Source: Pseudomonas proteolytica (GTDB lineage Bacteria; Pseudomonadota; Gammaproteobacteria; Pseudomonadales; Pseudomonadaceae). From it: 64,000 nt of DNA. Shown here piece after piece: positions 48,370-57,551 of the stretch (position 1 is its first letter; every line of letters starts with the position of its first letter). Both the position numbers and the translations under genes were made by a program. The notes under the pieces were generated by a model. That model made no database searches. It was not told the origin of the DNA and saw only the letters and a program-made list of their open reading frames with translations. Location of the stretch: NCBI RefSeq assembly GCF_007858275.1, contig NZ_VFEV01000005.1, forward strand, positions 124,001 through 188,000, written 5' to 3'.

Positions 48370-48927
48370 TCAAGACGGGCGCCGAACCTCACCCGTGGCC
48401 AGATCCCGGATCAAGCTCGGGTTCTTGCGCCCACCCAGGCTGCCACCCAGCACCCGGTCCACCTGACCACGGAAATACTGCTCCACCCGGATCCGCGAGC
48501 GCGCCGCCGGCCGGCCTTGTGGGTTGGCAGAGGTGGAGATCAATGGCCCCACCAGTGAACACAAATCGCGCACCAGCGGATGATCGCTGACCCGCAATGC
48601 CACGGTGTCGTGCTTACCAGTCACCCATTCAGGCAGCAGGTCCTGATGGGGCACCAGCCAGGTATTGGGCCCCGGCCAGGTACTGGCCATGCGGTCGATC
48701 CAGGTGTCGGGGAAGTCTTCGAACAGAAAGTCGAATTGCCGAATATTGTCGGCGACCAGGATCAGCCCCTTATCCACCGACCGGCCCTTGATCGCCAGCA
48801 AGCGATCCACCGCTTCCTCGTTCCACGGGTCGCAGCCCAGGCCCCAGACGGCCTCGGTCGGATAGGCAATCACCGCGCCTGCGCGAATTTCTCGTGCGGC
48901 TTCTTGCACACGCCACCTGTTGACCAT
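48370..48927 (-). CDS. tsaC: L-threonylcarbamoyladenylate synthase
   Basis: A 185-residue YrdC/Sua5-type enzyme making threonylcarbamoyl-AMP for the t6A modification of tRNAs reading ANN codons. [36 protein letters not shown] and [13 protein letters not shown] are diagnostic. It lies just downstream of dprA on the same strand. Confidence 0.94.
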   Translation of the reverse strand: MVNRWRVQEAAREIRAGAVIAYPTEAVWGLGCDPWNEEAVDRLLAIKGRSVDKGLILVADNIRQFDFLFEDFPDTWIDRMASTWPGPNTWLVPHQDLLPEWVTGKHDTVALRVSDHPLVRDLCSLVGPLISTSANPQGRPAARSRIRVEQYFRGQVDRVLGGSLGGRKNPSLIRDLATGEVRRPS

Positions 48928-48981
48928 TACTCACTCTCCGGACTAAAGCTCTGCGCAGTTTACCGATGTTCGTTACAAAAC

Positions 48982-50076
48982 CTAACTGCGTGCAAACCAA
49001 CGACCGCTTTCGCAGATCACCCGACCCTCCAGCTCCAGTTCGGTGAGGCTCGCCAGCACCTGGCACAGGCTCTGCCCGCTGGCGATGGCCAAGCCTTCAC
49101 TGGTCTGGGGCGCCGCATGCAACAGCGCCACCAGTGGATGGGTTACCGCCACCGGCGCGGGCCGCGATAACGCCTGCCAACCGTGCAACCCTTCAAGGAT
49201 GTGTTCGATGGTTTCCACCAGCACCGCCCCGTCACGGATCAGTTGGTGACAGCCCCTGGCGCCAGGATGATGAATCGACCCCGGTATTGCATACACCTCG
49301 CGCCCCTGTTCGGCGGCCAGCCGCGCGGTGATCAGCGAGCCGCTGGCGACGCTGGCCTCCACCACCAGGACCCCCAGGGACAGGCCACTGATAATGCGGT
49401 TGCGCCGCGGGAAGTTGCCGGCCTGGGGACCGGCGTCCAGCGGGAACTCGGAAACCACCGCGCTGCCTTGGGCAATCATCGCCTCGGCGAGCTGGCGGTG
49501 GCGCTGTGGATAAAAATTTTCCAGGCCGGTGCCCAGCACGCCGATAGTCTGACCCCCGACATCTAATGCTGCCTGGTGGGCCGCCCCGTCGATACCCAGG
49601 GCCAGGCCGCTGGTAATGACAAAACCGGCGCTTGCCAGGCTGCGGGAAAAGGCGGCCGCCGTATCCATTCCGGGCCGGGAAGCGCGGCGGCTGCCGACCA
49701 TGGCCAACTGCGGTTTTTCCAGGATAGCGGGGCTGCCGGCTACGAATAACAACGGTGGTGCATCATCCAGCTCGGCCAGCAAGGCTGGGTAATCGGGTTG
49801 GTCCCACATCAGCAAATGCTGGGCCGGACGCTCTAGCCAGGCCAATGCGACGCTGGCGCCATCGCGCACTTGCACGCTGCGCCGGGCTTCGGCACAGGCC
49901 GCCGGCAACCCCAGCGAACGCCAGGCACTGGCCGGCGCGCCGAGGGCTTTCGAGGCGCAGCCAAAGGCCTCGATCAATGTCTTGAAACGCCTGGGACCGA
50001 GCTCCGGCATGCGATGCAAACGCAGGCGGGCTTCCAGCTCGGCGGGGGAAATATCCGGGGTATGGATTACTGACAT
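48982..50076 (-). CDS. dprA: DNA-processing protein DprA
   Basis: A 364-residue DNA-protecting protein that loads RecA on incoming single strands in transformation. The Rossmann-type core shows MVGSRRASRPGMDTA, ITSGLALGIDGAAHQAALD and PRRNRIISGLSLGVLVVEA. The C-terminal winged-helix domain is present from about 300. The ATG at 50076 fits the family; a longer start at 50100 exists. Upstream, the LysM gene that normally precedes dprA in this genus is missing. Confidence 0.93.
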   Translation of the reverse strand: MSVIHTPDISPAELEARLRLHRMPELGPRRFKTLIEAFGCASKALGAPASAWRSLGLPAACAEARRSVQVRDGASVALAWLERPAQHLLMWDQPDYPALLAELDDAPPLLFVAGSPAILEKPQLAMVGSRRASRPGMDTAAAFSRSLASAGFVITSGLALGIDGAAHQAALDVGGQTIGVLGTGLENFYPQRHRQLAEAMIAQGSAVVSEFPLDAGPQAGNFPRRNRIISGLSLGVLVVEASVASGSLITARLAAEQGREVYAIPGSIHHPGARGCHQLIRDGAVLVETIEHILEGLHGWQALSRPAPVAVTHPLVALLHAAPQTSEGLAIASGQSLCQVLASLTELELEGRVICESGRWFARS

Positions 50077-50153
50077 ATGATCATCCTTGATCAGGAACAA
50101 GCTGTGGATAACTCTGTTGGTAACTTCTGTAGCAGGCTAATTATTGCAGCGGG

Positions 50154-50207
50154 TCATCGCCGCCCAACCGGCCACTGCATTTTGAAGACGAGTAGCGATT
50201 TCCTCAT
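50154..50207 (-). pseudogene. Remnant of a LysM-protein gene start (ribosome binding site plus first codons)
   Basis: On the minus strand, AAGGAG is followed 9 bases later by an ATG opening MRKSLL and then a short unrelated 11-residue tail to a stop. In other pseudomonads a LysM-domain gene beginning MRKSL sits exactly here, divergent from def and upstream of dprA. Only its start appears to be left, which suggests an internal deletion of roughly 1 kb. The comparison is from memory, so the call is tentative. Confidence 0.5.
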
Positions 50208-50341
50208 GGGCGCAATCTCCTTTATTATGTCGGTTCGCGTGAAATGCCTTGGCCTTCGCGGCCTGCGAGCGTTTCACACCGGTCGTGCGGGTTGTCCCGA
50301 GGCCGATTTGCCTTTACCTCACATGTGCAGCAATTACGCTT

Positions 50342-50848
50342 ATGGCTATTTTGAACATCCTCGAATTCCCGGACTCGCGCCTGCGCACTATCGCCAAACC
50401 GGTGGCCGTAGTGGACGACAAGGTTCGTCAGTTGGTCGATGACATGTTTGAAACAATGTATGAAGCCCCGGGCATCGGCCTCGCCGCGACCCAGGTCAAT
50501 GTGCACCTGCGCGTGGTGGTCATGGACCTGTCCGAAGACCGCAGCGAACCGATGGTGTACATCAACCCCGAGTTCGAGCCGCTGACCGACGAGATGGGCG
50601 AGTATCAGGAAGGCTGCCTGTCGGTGCCGGAGTTCTACGAGAACGTCGAGCGCCCGCTGCGCGTCAAGATCAAGGCCCTGGACCGTGACGGCAAGCCCTT
50701 CGAGCTGATTGCCGAAGGCCTGCTGGCCGTGTGTATCCAGCACGAGTGCGACCACCTCAACGGCAAGCTGTTCGTCGATTACCTGTCCACGCTCAAACGC
50801 GACCGGATCAAGAAGAAACTGGAAAAGAAGCATCGCCAGCAAGCTTGA
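50342..50848 (+). CDS. def: Peptide deformylase
   Basis: A 168-residue metalloenzyme that removes the formyl group from new proteins. The three motifs are complete: GIGLAATQV at 45-52, EGCLSVP with metal ligand Cys92, and HECDHLNG with His134, Glu135 and His138. The ATG at 50342 is the family start. It is followed by fmt after a terminator-like hairpin. Confidence 0.97.
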   Translation: MAILNILEFPDSRLRTIAKPVAVVDDKVRQLVDDMFETMYEAPGIGLAATQVNVHLRVVVMDLSEDRSEPMVYINPEFEPLTDEMGEYQEGCLSVPEFYENVERPLRVKIKALDRDGKPFELIAEGLLAVCIQHECDHLNGKLFVDYLSTLKRDRIKKKLEKKHRQQA

Positions 50849-50860
50849 TTCCCTTCTTCC

Positions 50861-50890
50861 AAAGGCTTGCTCCGGCAAGCCTTTTTCTTT
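50861..50890 (+). terminator. Perfect hairpin with T-run between def and fmt
   Basis: AAAGGCTTGC pairs with GCAAGCCTTT (10 base pairs, TCCG loop), followed by a T-rich run. Located between two genes of one operon, it probably acts as a partial terminator. Confidence 0.8.
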
Positions 50891-50905
50891 TGTGAGACGT
50901 TTCCC

Positions 50906-51856
50906 ATGACCGAGCCACTGCGCATCGTTTTTGCCGGCACCCCCGAATTTGCCGCCGAACACCTCAAGGCCCTGCTTGCCAGCCCTTATGAAATCGTCGC
51001 GGTGTACACCCAGCCGGATCGCCCGGCCGGCCGTGGGCAAAAACTGATGCCCAGCCCGGTCAAGCAACTGGCCCTGGAGCACGGCATCGTCGTGCTGCAA
51101 CCGCCCACCCTGCGCAACGCCGAAGCCCAGGCTGAACTGGCCGCGCTGAAGCCGGACCTGTTGGTGGTGGTGGCCTACGGCCTGATCCTCCCGCAAGCCG
51201 TGCTGGATATCCCGCGCCTGGGTTGCATCAACAGCCACGCCTCGCTGCTGCCACGCTGGCGCGGTGCCGCGCCGATCCAGCGCGCGGTGCAAGCCGGTGA
51301 CGCCGAAAGCGGCGTGACGGTGATGCGCATGGAAGCCGGCCTCGACACCGGGCCGATGCTGCTCAAGGTCACCACGCCCATCACCGCGCAAGACACCGGC
51401 GGCAGCCTGCACGACCGCCTGGCCGAGCTGGGCCCGCCTGCGGTGATCCAGACCATTGCCGGCCTTGCGGCTGGCACCTTGGAAGGCGAAGTGCAGGACG
51501 ACAGCCTCGCCACCTACGCCCACAAGCTGAACAAGGACGAAGCGCGCATCGACTGGAGCCGCCCGGCCGTGGAGCTGGAACGCCTGGTACGGGCGTTCAA
51601 CCCATGGCCGATCTGCCACAGCACCCTCAATGGCGAAGCCTTGAAAGTCCTCGCCGCCAACCTGGCCGAAGGCCACGGCGCCCCCGGTGAAATCATCGGT
51701 GCCAGCAAGGAAGGCCTGTTGGTAGCGTGCGGGGAGCAGGCCTTGTGTCTGACCCGTCTGCAATTACCCGGTGGCAAGGCGCTGAACTTCAGCGATTTGT
51801 TCAATAGCCGTCGTGAGAAATTTGCCCCCGGCATCATCCTCGGAGTGGACGCTTGA
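50906..51856 (+). CDS. fmt: Methionyl-tRNA formyltransferase
   Basis: A 316-residue enzyme that formylates initiator Met-t[21 protein letters not shown] opens the N-terminal domain, [19 protein letters not shown] carries the formyl-folate site (Asn, His, Ser), and the C-terminal OB-like domain starts near [13 protein letters not shown]. Its stop overlaps the rsmB start (TGATG). Confidence 0.97.
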   Translation: MTEPLRIVFAGTPEFAAEHLKALLASPYEIVAVYTQPDRPAGRGQKLMPSPVKQLALEHGIVVLQPPTLRNAEAQAELAALKPDLLVVVAYGLILPQAVLDIPRLGCINSHASLLPRWRGAAPIQRAVQAGDAESGVTVMRMEAGLDTGPMLLKVTTPITAQDTGGSLHDRLAELGPPAVIQTIAGLAAGTLEGEVQDDSLATYAHKLNKDEARIDWSRPAVELERLVRAFNPWPICHSTLNGEALKVLAANLAEGHGAPGEIIGASKEGLLVACGEQALCLTRLQLPGGKALNFSDLFNSRREKFAPGIILGVDA

Positions 51857-53166
51857 TGAACCCGCGTTTGGCCGCCGCCAAGGCCCTGGCCGCCGTGCTC
51901 AATGGCAAGGCTTCCCTGAACAGCTCGTTGCCGGTGCAACTGGATAAGGTCGAAGACCGTGATCGCGGCTTCACCCAGGACCTGGCATTTGGTACCGCGC
52001 GCTGGCAGCCGCGTCTATCGGCGCTGGCGGCCAAGTTGCTGCAAAAGCCGTTCAAGGCAGCCGATGCCGACGTCGAGGCGCTGCTGCTGGTGGGGCTTTA
52101 CCAGTTGCTCTACAGCCGCGTGCCGGCCCACGCCGCCATCGGCGAAACCGTGGGCTGCGCCGACAAGCTGAAAAAACCCTGGGCCAAGGCCTTGCTCAAC
52201 GCCGTGCTGCGCCGCGCCCAGCGCGAAAGCGAGGCATTGCTGGCCGAGCTGGAACACGACCCGGTAGTGCGCACCGCACACCCGCGCTGGCTGCAAAAAT
52301 CCCTCAAGGCGTTCTGGCCCCAGCAGTGGGAAGCCATCTGCGCCGCCAACAATGCGCACCCGCCGATGATTCTGCGGGTCAATCGCCGCCACAACAGCCG
52401 CGATGCCTATCTCACGCTGCTGGCAGATGCCGGCATCAACGCCAGCGCCTGTGTGTACAGCCAGGACGGTATCGTCCTCGAAACGGCTGGCGATGTACGC
52501 AGCCTGCCAGGCTTTGCCGAAGGCTGGATCAGCGTGCAGGACGAAGCCGCGCAACTGGCCGCCGACCTGCTCGACCTGGCGCCCGGCCAACGGGTGCTGG
52601 ACGCCTGCTGCGCGCCTGGTGGCAAGACCTGCCACATCATGGAAGTCCAGCCCAACCTGGCCGGCGTGGTGGCCGTGGATCTGGAAGCCAAGCGCCTGGT
52701 GCGGGTGCGCGAAAACCTCGCACGCCTGGGCCTGGAAGCTGAGTTGATTGCCGCCGACGGTCGCGACACCGCCACCTGGTGGGATGGCAAACCGTTCCAG
52801 CGCATCCTGCTCGACGCACCGTGCTCTGCCACCGGGGTGATCCGCCGCCACCCGGATATCAAACTGACCCGCCAACCCGACGACATCGCCGCCCTGGCTG
52901 TGCTGCAAGGCGAGCTATTGGACGCGCTGTGGCCGACACTGGAAGTCGGTGGCATCCTGCTCTACGCCACCTGCTCGACATTGCCCACCGAGAATACCGA
53001 AGTGATCCAAGCCTTCCTTGCCCGCACCAGCGGCGCGCGGGAGTTGGACATTGCCACCACGGCCGGCATCAAGCAGCCCCATGGCCGCCAGCTACTGGCG
53101 CAGGAAGGCGGGCACGATGGCTTCTATTACGCCAAGCTGATCAAGATTGCCGCTGCACGCGGTTGA
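51856..53166 (+). CDS. rsmB: 16S rRNA m5C967 methyltransferase
   Basis: A 436-residue enzyme with an N-terminal NusB-like domain (about 1-140) and a C-terminal SAM-dependent domain. [16 protein letters not shown] is the SAM loop, [17 protein letters not shown] holds one catalytic-type Cys and [16 protein letters not shown] the other. It is coupled to fmt and followed after 23 bases by trkA. Confidence 0.96.
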   Translation: MNPRLAAAKALAAVLNGKASLNSSLPVQLDKVEDRDRGFTQDLAFGTARWQPRLSALAAKLLQKPFKAADADVEALLLVGLYQLLYSRVPAHAAIGETVGCADKLKKPWAKALLNAVLRRAQRESEALLAELEHDPVVRTAHPRWLQKSLKAFWPQQWEAICAANNAHPPMILRVNRRHNSRDAYLTLLADAGINASACVYSQDGIVLETAGDVRSLPGFAEGWISVQDEAAQLAADLLDLAPGQRVLDACCAPGGKTCHIMEVQPNLAGVVAVDLEAKRLVRVRENLARLGLEAELIAADGRDTATWWDGKPFQRILLDAPCSATGVIRRHPDIKLTRQPDDIAALAVLQGELLDALWPTLEVGGILLYATCSTLPTENTEVIQAFLARTSGARELDIATTAGIKQPHGRQLLAQEGGHDGFYYAKLIKIAAARG

Positions 53167-53189
53167 ATGGTTTTTAAGGGAGTGACCGG

Positions 53190-54563
53190 ATGAAGATCAT
53201 CATCCTTGGCGCAGGGCAGGTCGGCGGTACGCTGGCCGAGCATTTGGCCAGTGAAGCCAACGACATTACCGTGGTCGACACCGACGCCGAACGCCTGCGT
53301 GGCCTGGGAGATCGCCTGGATATCCGGACGGTCCAGGGCCGTGCCTCGTTCCCCACCGTGCTGCGCCAGGCCGGCGCCGACGACGCCGATATGCTGGTGG
53401 CGGTGACCAATAGCGACGAGACCAATATGGTCGCCTGCCAGGTCGCCCACACCCTGTTCCACACCCCGACCAAGATCGCCCGAGTGCGTGAAGCGGCCTA
53501 CCTGACCCGCGCCGGGCTGTTCGACAACGACGCGATTCCGGTGGACGTGCTGATCAGCCCGGAGCAGGTGGTCACCCACTACATCAAGCGCCTGATCGAA
53601 ATCCCCGGTGCACTGCAGGTGATCGACTTCGCCGAAGGCAAGGCGCAACTGGTGGCGGTCAAGGCCTACTACGGTGGGCCTCTGGTGGGCCAGCAACTGC
53701 GTCAGCTGCGCGAACACATGCCGAATGTGGAAACCCGCGTGGCCGCGATTTTCCGCCGCGACCGGCCGATCCTGCCCCAGGGCGACACAGTGATCGAAGC
53801 CGACGACGAAGTGTTCTTCATCGCCGCCAAGGCCAACATTCGCGCAGTGATGAGCGAAATGCGCCGGCTCGACGAGAGCTACAAACGCATCGTCATCGCC
53901 GGCGGCGGGCAGATCGGCGAGCGCCTGGCCGAGGCTATCGAAAGCCGCTACCAGGTGAAGATCATCGAGATGAGCCCGGCACGCTGCCGGCATTTGTCCG
54001 ACACCCTCGACAGCACCGTGGTACTGCAAGGCAGCGCTTCGGATCGTGACCTGCTGATGGAAGAGAACATCGCCGACGCCGATATCTTCCTGGCCCTGAC
54101 CAACGACGACGAGGCCAATATCATGTCGTCGCTGCTGGCCAAGCGGCTGGGGGCGAAGAAGGTCATGACGATCATCAATAACCCGGCCTATGTGGACCTG
54201 ATCCAGGGCGGCGACATCGACATTGCCATCAGTCCGCAATTGGCCACCATCGGCACGTTGCTGGCCCACGTGCGGCGCGGCGATATCGTCAGCGTGCACT
54301 CACTGCGCCGGGGCGCGGCGGAAGCCATCGAGGCGATTGCCCACGGTGACTCCAAGTCGAGCAAGGTGATCGGCCGGGCGATCCGCGATATTGGCTTGCC
54401 ACCGGGCACTACCATTGGCGCGATCATTCGGGATGAAGAAGTGATCATCGCCCACGACGACACGGTGATCGCCACGGGGGACCATGTGATTCTGTTCCTG
54501 GTGGATAAAAAACATATCCGCGATGTGGAGAAACTGTTCCACGTGGGGTTGAGCTTCTTCTGA
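53190..54563 (+). CDS. trkA: Trk potassium uptake regulatory subunit
   Basis: A 457-residue peripheral membrane protein that binds NAD(H) and gates the TrkG/H potassium channels. It has two RCK/TrkA-N halves: the first begins [20 protein letters not shown] and the second [20 protein letters not shown], each followed by a TrkA-C domain. It is the last core gene of the def-fmt-rsmB-trkA unit. Confidence 0.96.
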   Translation: MKIIILGAGQVGGTLAEHLASEANDITVVDTDAERLRGLGDRLDIRTVQGRASFPTVLRQAGADDADMLVAVTNSDETNMVACQVAHTLFHTPTKIARVREAAYLTRAGLFDNDAIPVDVLISPEQVVTHYIKRLIEIPGALQVIDFAEGKAQLVAVKAYYGGPLVGQQLRQLREHMPNVETRVAAIFRRDRPILPQGDTVIEADDEVFFIAAKANIRAVMSEMRRLDESYKRIVIAGGGQIGERLAEAIESRYQVKIIEMSPARCRHLSDTLDSTVVLQGSASDRDLLMEENIADADIFLALTNDDEANIMSSLLAKRLGAKKVMTIINNPAYVDLIQGGDIDIAISPQLATIGTLLAHVRRGDIVSVHSLRRGAAEAIEAIAHGDSKSSKVIGRAIRDIGLPPGTTIGAIIRDEEVIIAHDDTVIATGDHVILFLVDKKHIRDVEKLFHVGLSFF

Positions 54564-54581
54564 TCAAGTGGAGTGATTGAA

Positions 54582-54893
54582 ATGCTCGAATCCCTGGAAA
54601 AAATGCTCGCCAAGGGTGTGGATAACTCGCTGCTGCGCTTTGGTTTGGGCAAGGGTTATCTGGACCTGAAAGACAACGCCAAGGCGGCCGAGCATTTAAG
54701 CAAGTGCGTCGGCTTTGATCCGAAGTATTCAGCAGCGTGGAAGCTGTTGGGCAAGGCGCATGCTGCGCTGGGCGATAAAGACGCGGCACGGCAGGCGTGG
54801 GAGCAGGGGATTGCAGCGGCCCAGGCCCATGGCGACAAGCAGGCCGAAAAAGAGATGACGGTGTTCCTGAAAAAACTCGACCGCCAAGCCTGA
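54582..54893 (+). CDS. Small tetratricopeptide-repeat protein
   Basis: A 103-residue protein with about two TPR units: NSLLRFGLGKGYLDLKDNAK and SAAWKLLGKAHAALGDKDAA. It has no signal peptide, so it is cytoplasmic. It follows trkA in pseudomonads generally. The ATG at 54582 has a GGAG upstream; a GTG at 54573 is an alternative. The function is unknown beyond protein binding. Confidence 0.85.
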   Translation: MLESLEKMLAKGVDNSLLRFGLGKGYLDLKDNAKAAEHLSKCVGFDPKYSAAWKLLGKAHAALGDKDAARQAWEQGIAAAQAHGDKQAEKEMTVFLKKLDRQA

Positions 54894-54907
54894 ATGGAGA
54901 TCACAAC

Positions 54908-54996
54908 TGTGGGAGCGGGCTTGCTCGCGAATGCGGAGTCTCAGCCACTGAATGTGTAGCTGATACACCGCATTCGCGAGCAAGCCCGCTCCCACA
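54908..54996. repeat. REP doublet (GTGGGAGCGGGCTTGCTCGCGAATGCGG type)
   Basis: A 29-base arm at 54908-54936 is exactly inverted at 54968-54996 around a 31-base loop. It separates the convergent TPR and acyltransferase genes. Confidence 0.9.
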
Positions 54997-55029
54997 TTGG
55001 TTTCGCATCGACCTTGAATCAGTCGCGAA

Positions 55030-55917
55030 TCAGTACCACCGCGCCTCGCCCGGCGGGCGTTTCTTGAAGCGCTTCATGCTCCACATGTACTGGCTCGGGT
55101 AAGCGCCCACATAACGCTCCACCACCTTGCTCATCGCCGCGCAGGACGTGGCCGTGTCGGTGCTGTACATATCTTCCGGCGCCGCTTCCAAAATCACTTT
55201 GTAGCCCGAGCCATCCGGCAGCCGCAGGGCATGAAGGAATACCCCGACCGCCTTGTGACCGGCGAGCATGTTCGGCACGAACTTGCTGGTCAGCGCCTGG
55301 GTGGCGAAGAACGGCACGAAGATCCCGGCCGACTCTGCCGGCTCCGGGTCAGCGGGAATCCCCACCTGGCCGCCCTTGCGCACTTCCTTGATGACACTGA
55401 GGATGCCTTCTTTGGTGGAGGCCGCCACCCGGTTGCCCAACTGCACGCGTTGCTTGCGCAGCAGGTCATCCACCGCCTTGAGCTTGGGCGGGCGGTAGAA
55501 AATGATCGGTTTGCACTGGCTGCAATAGAAGTGGTTCAACACTTCCCAGTTGCCCAGGTGGCTGGTGATGCCTACCACGCCTTTGCCTGAGGCCAGGGCT
55601 TGCTGCAGCACTTCCAGGCCTTCGACTTCGCGCACCAGGTCGATGGAACGCTGGGCCGGCCAGATCCAGGCGCAGGCGCTTTCGGTCAGGGACTTGCCGA
55701 TGTCCATCAGGCTTTGGCCGACCAGGCGCTCACGCTCGATCGGGTCCATGTCGGGGAAACACTTGGAGAGGTTGATCCGCACCGTATCGCGGGAGCGGTT
55801 GGGGGTTTTCCACATGATCCAGCCAATGGCCGTACCCACCGCCTGGACGGCGCGCCAGGGCAGCAGGGCAAACAATCGCAGAGCGCCTACCAGCAAGGCG
55901 CCTTTTAACTTTTCCAC
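55030..55917 (-). CDS. Lipid A late acyltransferase (LpxL/HtrB type)
   Basis: A 295-residue inner-membrane acyltransferase of the HtrB/LpxL family, which adds a secondary laurate-type chain to lipid A. The N-terminal hydrophobic anchor is followed by the catalytic HX4E motif in GITSHLGNWEVLNHF and by GGQVGIPADPEPAESAGIFVPF. The position between tag and the TPR gene matches the htrB paralog of P. aeruginosa near oriC. Whether it prefers the 2 or 2' chain cannot be told. Confidence 0.9.
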   Translation of the reverse strand: MEKLKGALLVGALRLFALLPWRAVQAVGTAIGWIMWKTPNRSRDTVRINLSKCFPDMDPIERERLVGQSLMDIGKSLTESACAWIWPAQRSIDLVREVEGLEVLQQALASGKGVVGITSHLGNWEVLNHFYCSQCKPIIFYRPPKLKAVDDLLRKQRVQLGNRVAASTKEGILSVIKEVRKGGQVGIPADPEPAESAGIFVPFFATQALTSKFVPNMLAGHKAVGVFLHALRLPDGSGYKVILEAAPEDMYSTDTATSCAAMSKVVERYVGAYPSQYMWSMKRFKKRPPGEARWY

Positions 55918-55958
55918 AGGTCACTCCTGATGTTGTGCGGTGCGCAAAGTGCGCCATT

Positions 55959-56516
55959 CTACCCGGCGTTGACCAAGTCCGCGTAACGGTCGCAATCCTG
56001 AGTGTGGTCCATGACCATGCCCGAGGCCTGCATGAACGCATAGCAGATGGTCGGCCCGACGAACGTGAAGCCGGCTTTCTTGAGCGCTTTGCTCATGGCT
56101 TCGGCCTCTGGCGTAATCGCCGGAACCTGGCTGCGATCCTTGAAATGATTGACCTTGGGCGCGCCGCCGACAAACCCCCAGAGCAACCCCACCGGGTCCT
56201 CCAGCGCCAGCCAGGCGGCGGCATTGCGCCGGGTGGCATTGAGTTTCAAGCGGTTGCGCACGATGCCTGGGTCGAGCATCAACTGCTCGATCTCGGCATC
56301 ACTCAACTGCGCCAGGCGCTGGGGATCAAAACCGAACAAGACCTTTCGATAATGCTCGCGTTTGCGTAAAACGGTGATCCAGGACAGGCCCGCCTGGAAC
56401 CCTTCGAGCAAAAGCAACTCGAACAAACCCTGCGCATCGCGCAGCGGCGTTCCCCACTCCTGATCGTGATAAGCCATGTACAGCGGATCTTCAGAACACC
56501 AAAAGCAGCGTGGCAT
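55959..56516 (-). CDS. tag: 3-methyladenine DNA glycosylase I
   Basis: A 185-residue DNA glycosylase that removes 3-methyladenine. MPRCFWCSEDPLYMAYHDQEWG contains zinc-ligand Cys residues, and FELLLLEGFQAGLSWITVL, then GFTFVGPTICYAFMQASGMV with the base-pocket residues, and the final HTQDCDRY are family marks. The ATG at 56516 is the family start; longer frames are shadows of glyQ. It is divergent from glyQ. Confidence 0.95.
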   Translation of the reverse strand: MPRCFWCSEDPLYMAYHDQEWGTPLRDAQGLFELLLLEGFQAGLSWITVLRKREHYRKVLFGFDPQRLAQLSDAEIEQLMLDPGIVRNRLKLNATRRNAAAWLALEDPVGLLWGFVGGAPKVNHFKDRSQVPAITPEAEAMSKALKKAGFTFVGPTICYAFMQASGMVMDHTQDCDRYADLVNAG

Positions 56517-56597
56517 AAGGCTCCAGGGAGTGGTGGCAAGGCCGAATCGGGTATACTGCCGCCCTTTAAATCGCAGCCCAAGTAACAGGTGAATTTT

Positions 56598-57551
56598 GTG
56601 AGCCAGCCTACGCCAGCCGTGCGTACCTTCCAAGACTTGATCCTCGCCCTCCAGCAATACTGGGCCGAGCAAGGTTGTGTGGTACTTCAGCCCTACGATA
56701 TGGAAGTAGGCGCCGGCACTTTCCACACCGCAACATTCCTGCGGGCCATCGGCCCGGAAACCTGGAACGCCGCTTATGTGCAGCCCAGTCGTCGCCCGAC
56801 TGACGGCCGCTACGGCGAAAACCCCAACCGCCTGCAGCACTACTATCAGTTCCAGGTCGTCCTCAAGCCAAACCCGGACAACTTCCAGGAGCTGTACCTG
56901 GGCTCGCTGAAACATGTCGGCCTGGACCCGCTGGTCCACGATATCCGTTTCGTCGAAGACAACTGGGAGTCGCCAACCCTGGGCGCCTGGGGCCTGGGCT
57001 GGGAAGTCTGGCTCAACGGCATGGAAGTGACGCAGTTCACTTACTTCCAGCAAGCGGGCGGCATCGAGTGCTACCCGGTGACCGGCGAGATCACCTACGG
57101 CCTGGAACGCCTGGCCATGTACCTGCAGGGCGTGGACTCGGTCTACGACCTGGTATGGGCTGACGGCCCGTTCGGCAAAGTGACTTATGGCGATGTGTTC
57201 CACCAGAACGAAGTGGAGCAGTCGACCTACAACTTCGAACACGCCAACGTCGAGAAGCTGTTCGAACTGTTCGACTTCTATGAAAGCGAAGCCAAGCGCC
57301 TGATCGAACTGGATCAGCCGCTGCCGTTGCCGAGCTATGAAATGGTCCTGAAGGCATCCCATACCTTCAACCTGCTGGACGCTCGCCGTGCCATCTCGGT
57401 AACCGCGCGCCAGCAATACATCCTGCGTGTACGCACCCTGGCGCGTTCCGTCGCCCAAGCCTACCTGCTGGCTCGCGCCAAGCTGGGCTTCCCGATGGCC
57501 ACCCCGGATTTGCGTGATGAAGTGTTGGCTAAGCTGGAGGCTGCACAATGA
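56598..57551 (+). CDS. glyQ: Glycyl-tRNA synthetase alpha chain
   Basis: A 317-residue catalytic subunit of the heterotetrameric glycyl-tRNA synthetase. [21 protein letters not shown] and the class II core [17 protein letters not shown] are present. The GTG at 56598 is preferred over the GTG at 56589: it opens at the family N-terminus and has AGGTG upstream. It overlaps the glyS start by four bases. Confidence 0.96.
   Translation: MSQPTPAVRTFQDLILALQQYWAEQGCVVLQPYDMEVGAGTFHTATFLRAIGPETWNAAYVQPSRRPTDGRYGENPNRLQHYYQFQVVLKPNPDNFQELYLGSLKHVGLDPLVHDIRFVEDNWESPTLGAWGLGWEVWLNGMEVTQFTYFQQAGGIECYPVTGEITYGLERLAMYLQGVDSVYDLVWADGPFGKVTYGDVFHQNEVEQSTYNFEHANVEKLFELFDFYESEAKRLIELDQPLPLPSYEMVLKASHTFNLLDARRAISVTARQQYILRVRTLARSVAQAYLLARAKLGFPMATPDLRDEVLAKLEAAQ

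Noticed and set aside
50225..51763. 512-residue minus-strand frame opposite def and fmt
   Set aside because: Shadow of two well-identified genes; it also starts inside fmt and ends in the dprA/def spacer without a family match.
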